From contig RCAB01000028.1 of NCBI GenBank assembly GCA_003640385.1, forward strand, positions 124,001 to 188,000: 64,000 nt of DNA, given 5' to 3'. Positions within the stretch are counted from its first letter, which is position 1, and each line of letters opens with the position of its first letter. Positions 62,967 through 64,000 of the stretch are shown piece by piece. The position numbers and the translations under genes were made by a program. The notes beneath the pieces were generated by a model. That model did not search any database and had not been told where the DNA came from. It saw only the letters and a list, made by a program, of their open reading frames with translations. Source of the DNA: Setaria digitata (taxonomy: Eukaryota; Nematoda; Chromadorea; Rhabditida; Setariidae).

Positions 62967-64000
62967 TAATACGGAAATCAGTTAGCTGAATTCAGCAAGT
63001 ACCATGACCTGTCAAATAGTACTGTTCAGTCTAACAAGTACCATATACAGTGATGTAATTCGGGTGTGACAGTGTCCCAAGAAAGATAATGATCCTCATC
63101 TAACTTAGCAATGTGTGCACTCAACGTCCAAGATAACCCCCACATTATGATGGCAACGTGGTCGATTCACGCACTCTCGTACGTGGAACGTTTCCCTGAT
63201 AAGAATGCACGTTATCCGCAAGCTACAAGTTAACATCACGCAATTTCACGTCGCTGATGAGAACGACACGTTGCACATCTGCGCCTCTCACTTCCATCCT
63301 TGGTCATGTGCCAACATTCCCTTCCTTACACGTAGTGCGAGATAGAATGTGAAAGGAGGAGTGCAATAGAGAGTAAAGATTTGTGTGTGAGTGTCTTCTA
63401 TAAATAAGCGTGGCATATTGACAGACTAGAGAACGAGAAAAGGGCAGGGGTGAGGGGGGAGTAGCTGAATGGGGATGAGGGAGACGAGAGAAGGGGGAGG
63501 GGAGGAGAGAGGTGGGCAAAGAGTGAGAGGAAGGGGAGGTGCTTTAGTGCGGTAGGGAGTGGTGCTCCGTCGGGAAGGGAGTGCATTACTGAATGCGGGA
63601 AAGGAGCCAGTCGGCGTGATGGGTGAGTGTGCTGCTGTTGGTCAACTGTCCACTTGACCCTGATGACCCTTGGCTGATTGTTTTGCTCTGCTTACGACCA
63701 CTACCTGCGTAATGACCGCATATGATACATCGCTGTTCTTTCTATTATTGATAGCGTTCCTGTTACTGTTAACACTTCTCGTTACCCTTGTCATTATCAG
63801 TATCATTATCACTGTTGACTCTATCGATTGATCAGTCGGTGAAGTGAAACCCGCCGCAATTCTTGTTTTGTGAATACGGACTGACGTGCTTTGATGTCTT
63901 TCTTATCATCACTGTTCCAAAATCAACTGCGCTTGTGCAGCTAGGTGTTAGTGATTGCTTTCCGAACTCTGATTTTGACTACTACTCTTCCAGCTAATCC
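62967..64000. other. Right-end region with purine-rich tract
   Basis: From about 63428 to 63545 the plus strand is almost all G and A (for example AGAAGGGGGAGGGGAGGAGA). This polypurine tract has several GGG/GGGG runs. The open frames translated antisense to it are low-complexity S/P/L. The raised GC and CpG content could indicate the upstream region of a gene beyond the window, but no promoter element is recognised. Confidence 0.5.

Noticed and set aside
1..64000. CRISPR arrays, bacterial operons, phage or insertion sequences
   Set aside because: None seen. The two tandem arrays have no spacers, and all recognised genes are intron-containing animal genes.

Overview
The window looks like nuclear DNA from a nematode, most likely a clade III (filarial/spirurid-type) worm. 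It is AT-rich. Genes are split into many short exons by GT-AG introns with TTTCAG-type acceptors, several genes have a TTTCAG-like acceptor a few bases upstream of the first ATG (as expected for spliced-leader addition), and the encoded proteins are ordinary animal proteins. Species cannot be assigned from sequence alone. Nothing bacterial or viral is evident, and no tRNA or rRNA gene was recognised. Gene models below were built by hand from conserved protein segments, splice consensus and phase bookkeeping. Coordinates span first to last recognised coding base, introns included.

Layout, 0-25 kb (all + strand): the 3' part of TTI1, a TELO2-interacting HEAT-repeat protein (1-5550); a secreted EMI plus fasciclin-domain protein resembling TGFBI/periostin (6689-12318); an unrecognised serine/lysine-rich protein with a PP1-docking-like motif (about 13962-16461); NPL4, the p97/CDC48 ubiquitin cofactor (18713-21917, N-terminus unresolved); and a predicted secreted protein with about 20 cysteines (23052-24632).

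25-45 kb: a TDP-43 orthologue on the minus strand (25463-29728) lies head to head with the PITSLRE kinase CDK11 on the plus strand (30782-36154). Both act in RNA processing and share roughly 1 kb of upstream DNA. Next come TMEM144 on the minus strand (37296-39818) and, diverging from it, a DUF268 protein on the plus strand (41547-44911).

45-64 kb: WDR31, a WD40 protein, on the minus strand (45395-48394), converges on the DUF268 gene. After it come about 12 kb with very little coding signal (a few orphan exon-like segments), then a compositionally different, more GC-rich end. That end holds a 19-bp minisatellite of about 39 copies (61442-62185) whose minus strand is a continuous run of G-quadruplex motifs, a 33-bp in-frame repeat inside an ORF with a signal-peptide-like start (62502-62966), and a purine-rich tract.

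Most genes are conserved housekeeping genes. The less ordinary items are the TDP-43 orthologue that keeps a conserved-region-like C-terminal helix, the cysteine-rich secreted protein, the unknown PP1-motif protein, the minisatellite and 33-bp repeat ORF, and one TMEM144 intron that does not fit GT-AG rules in the conserved frame.
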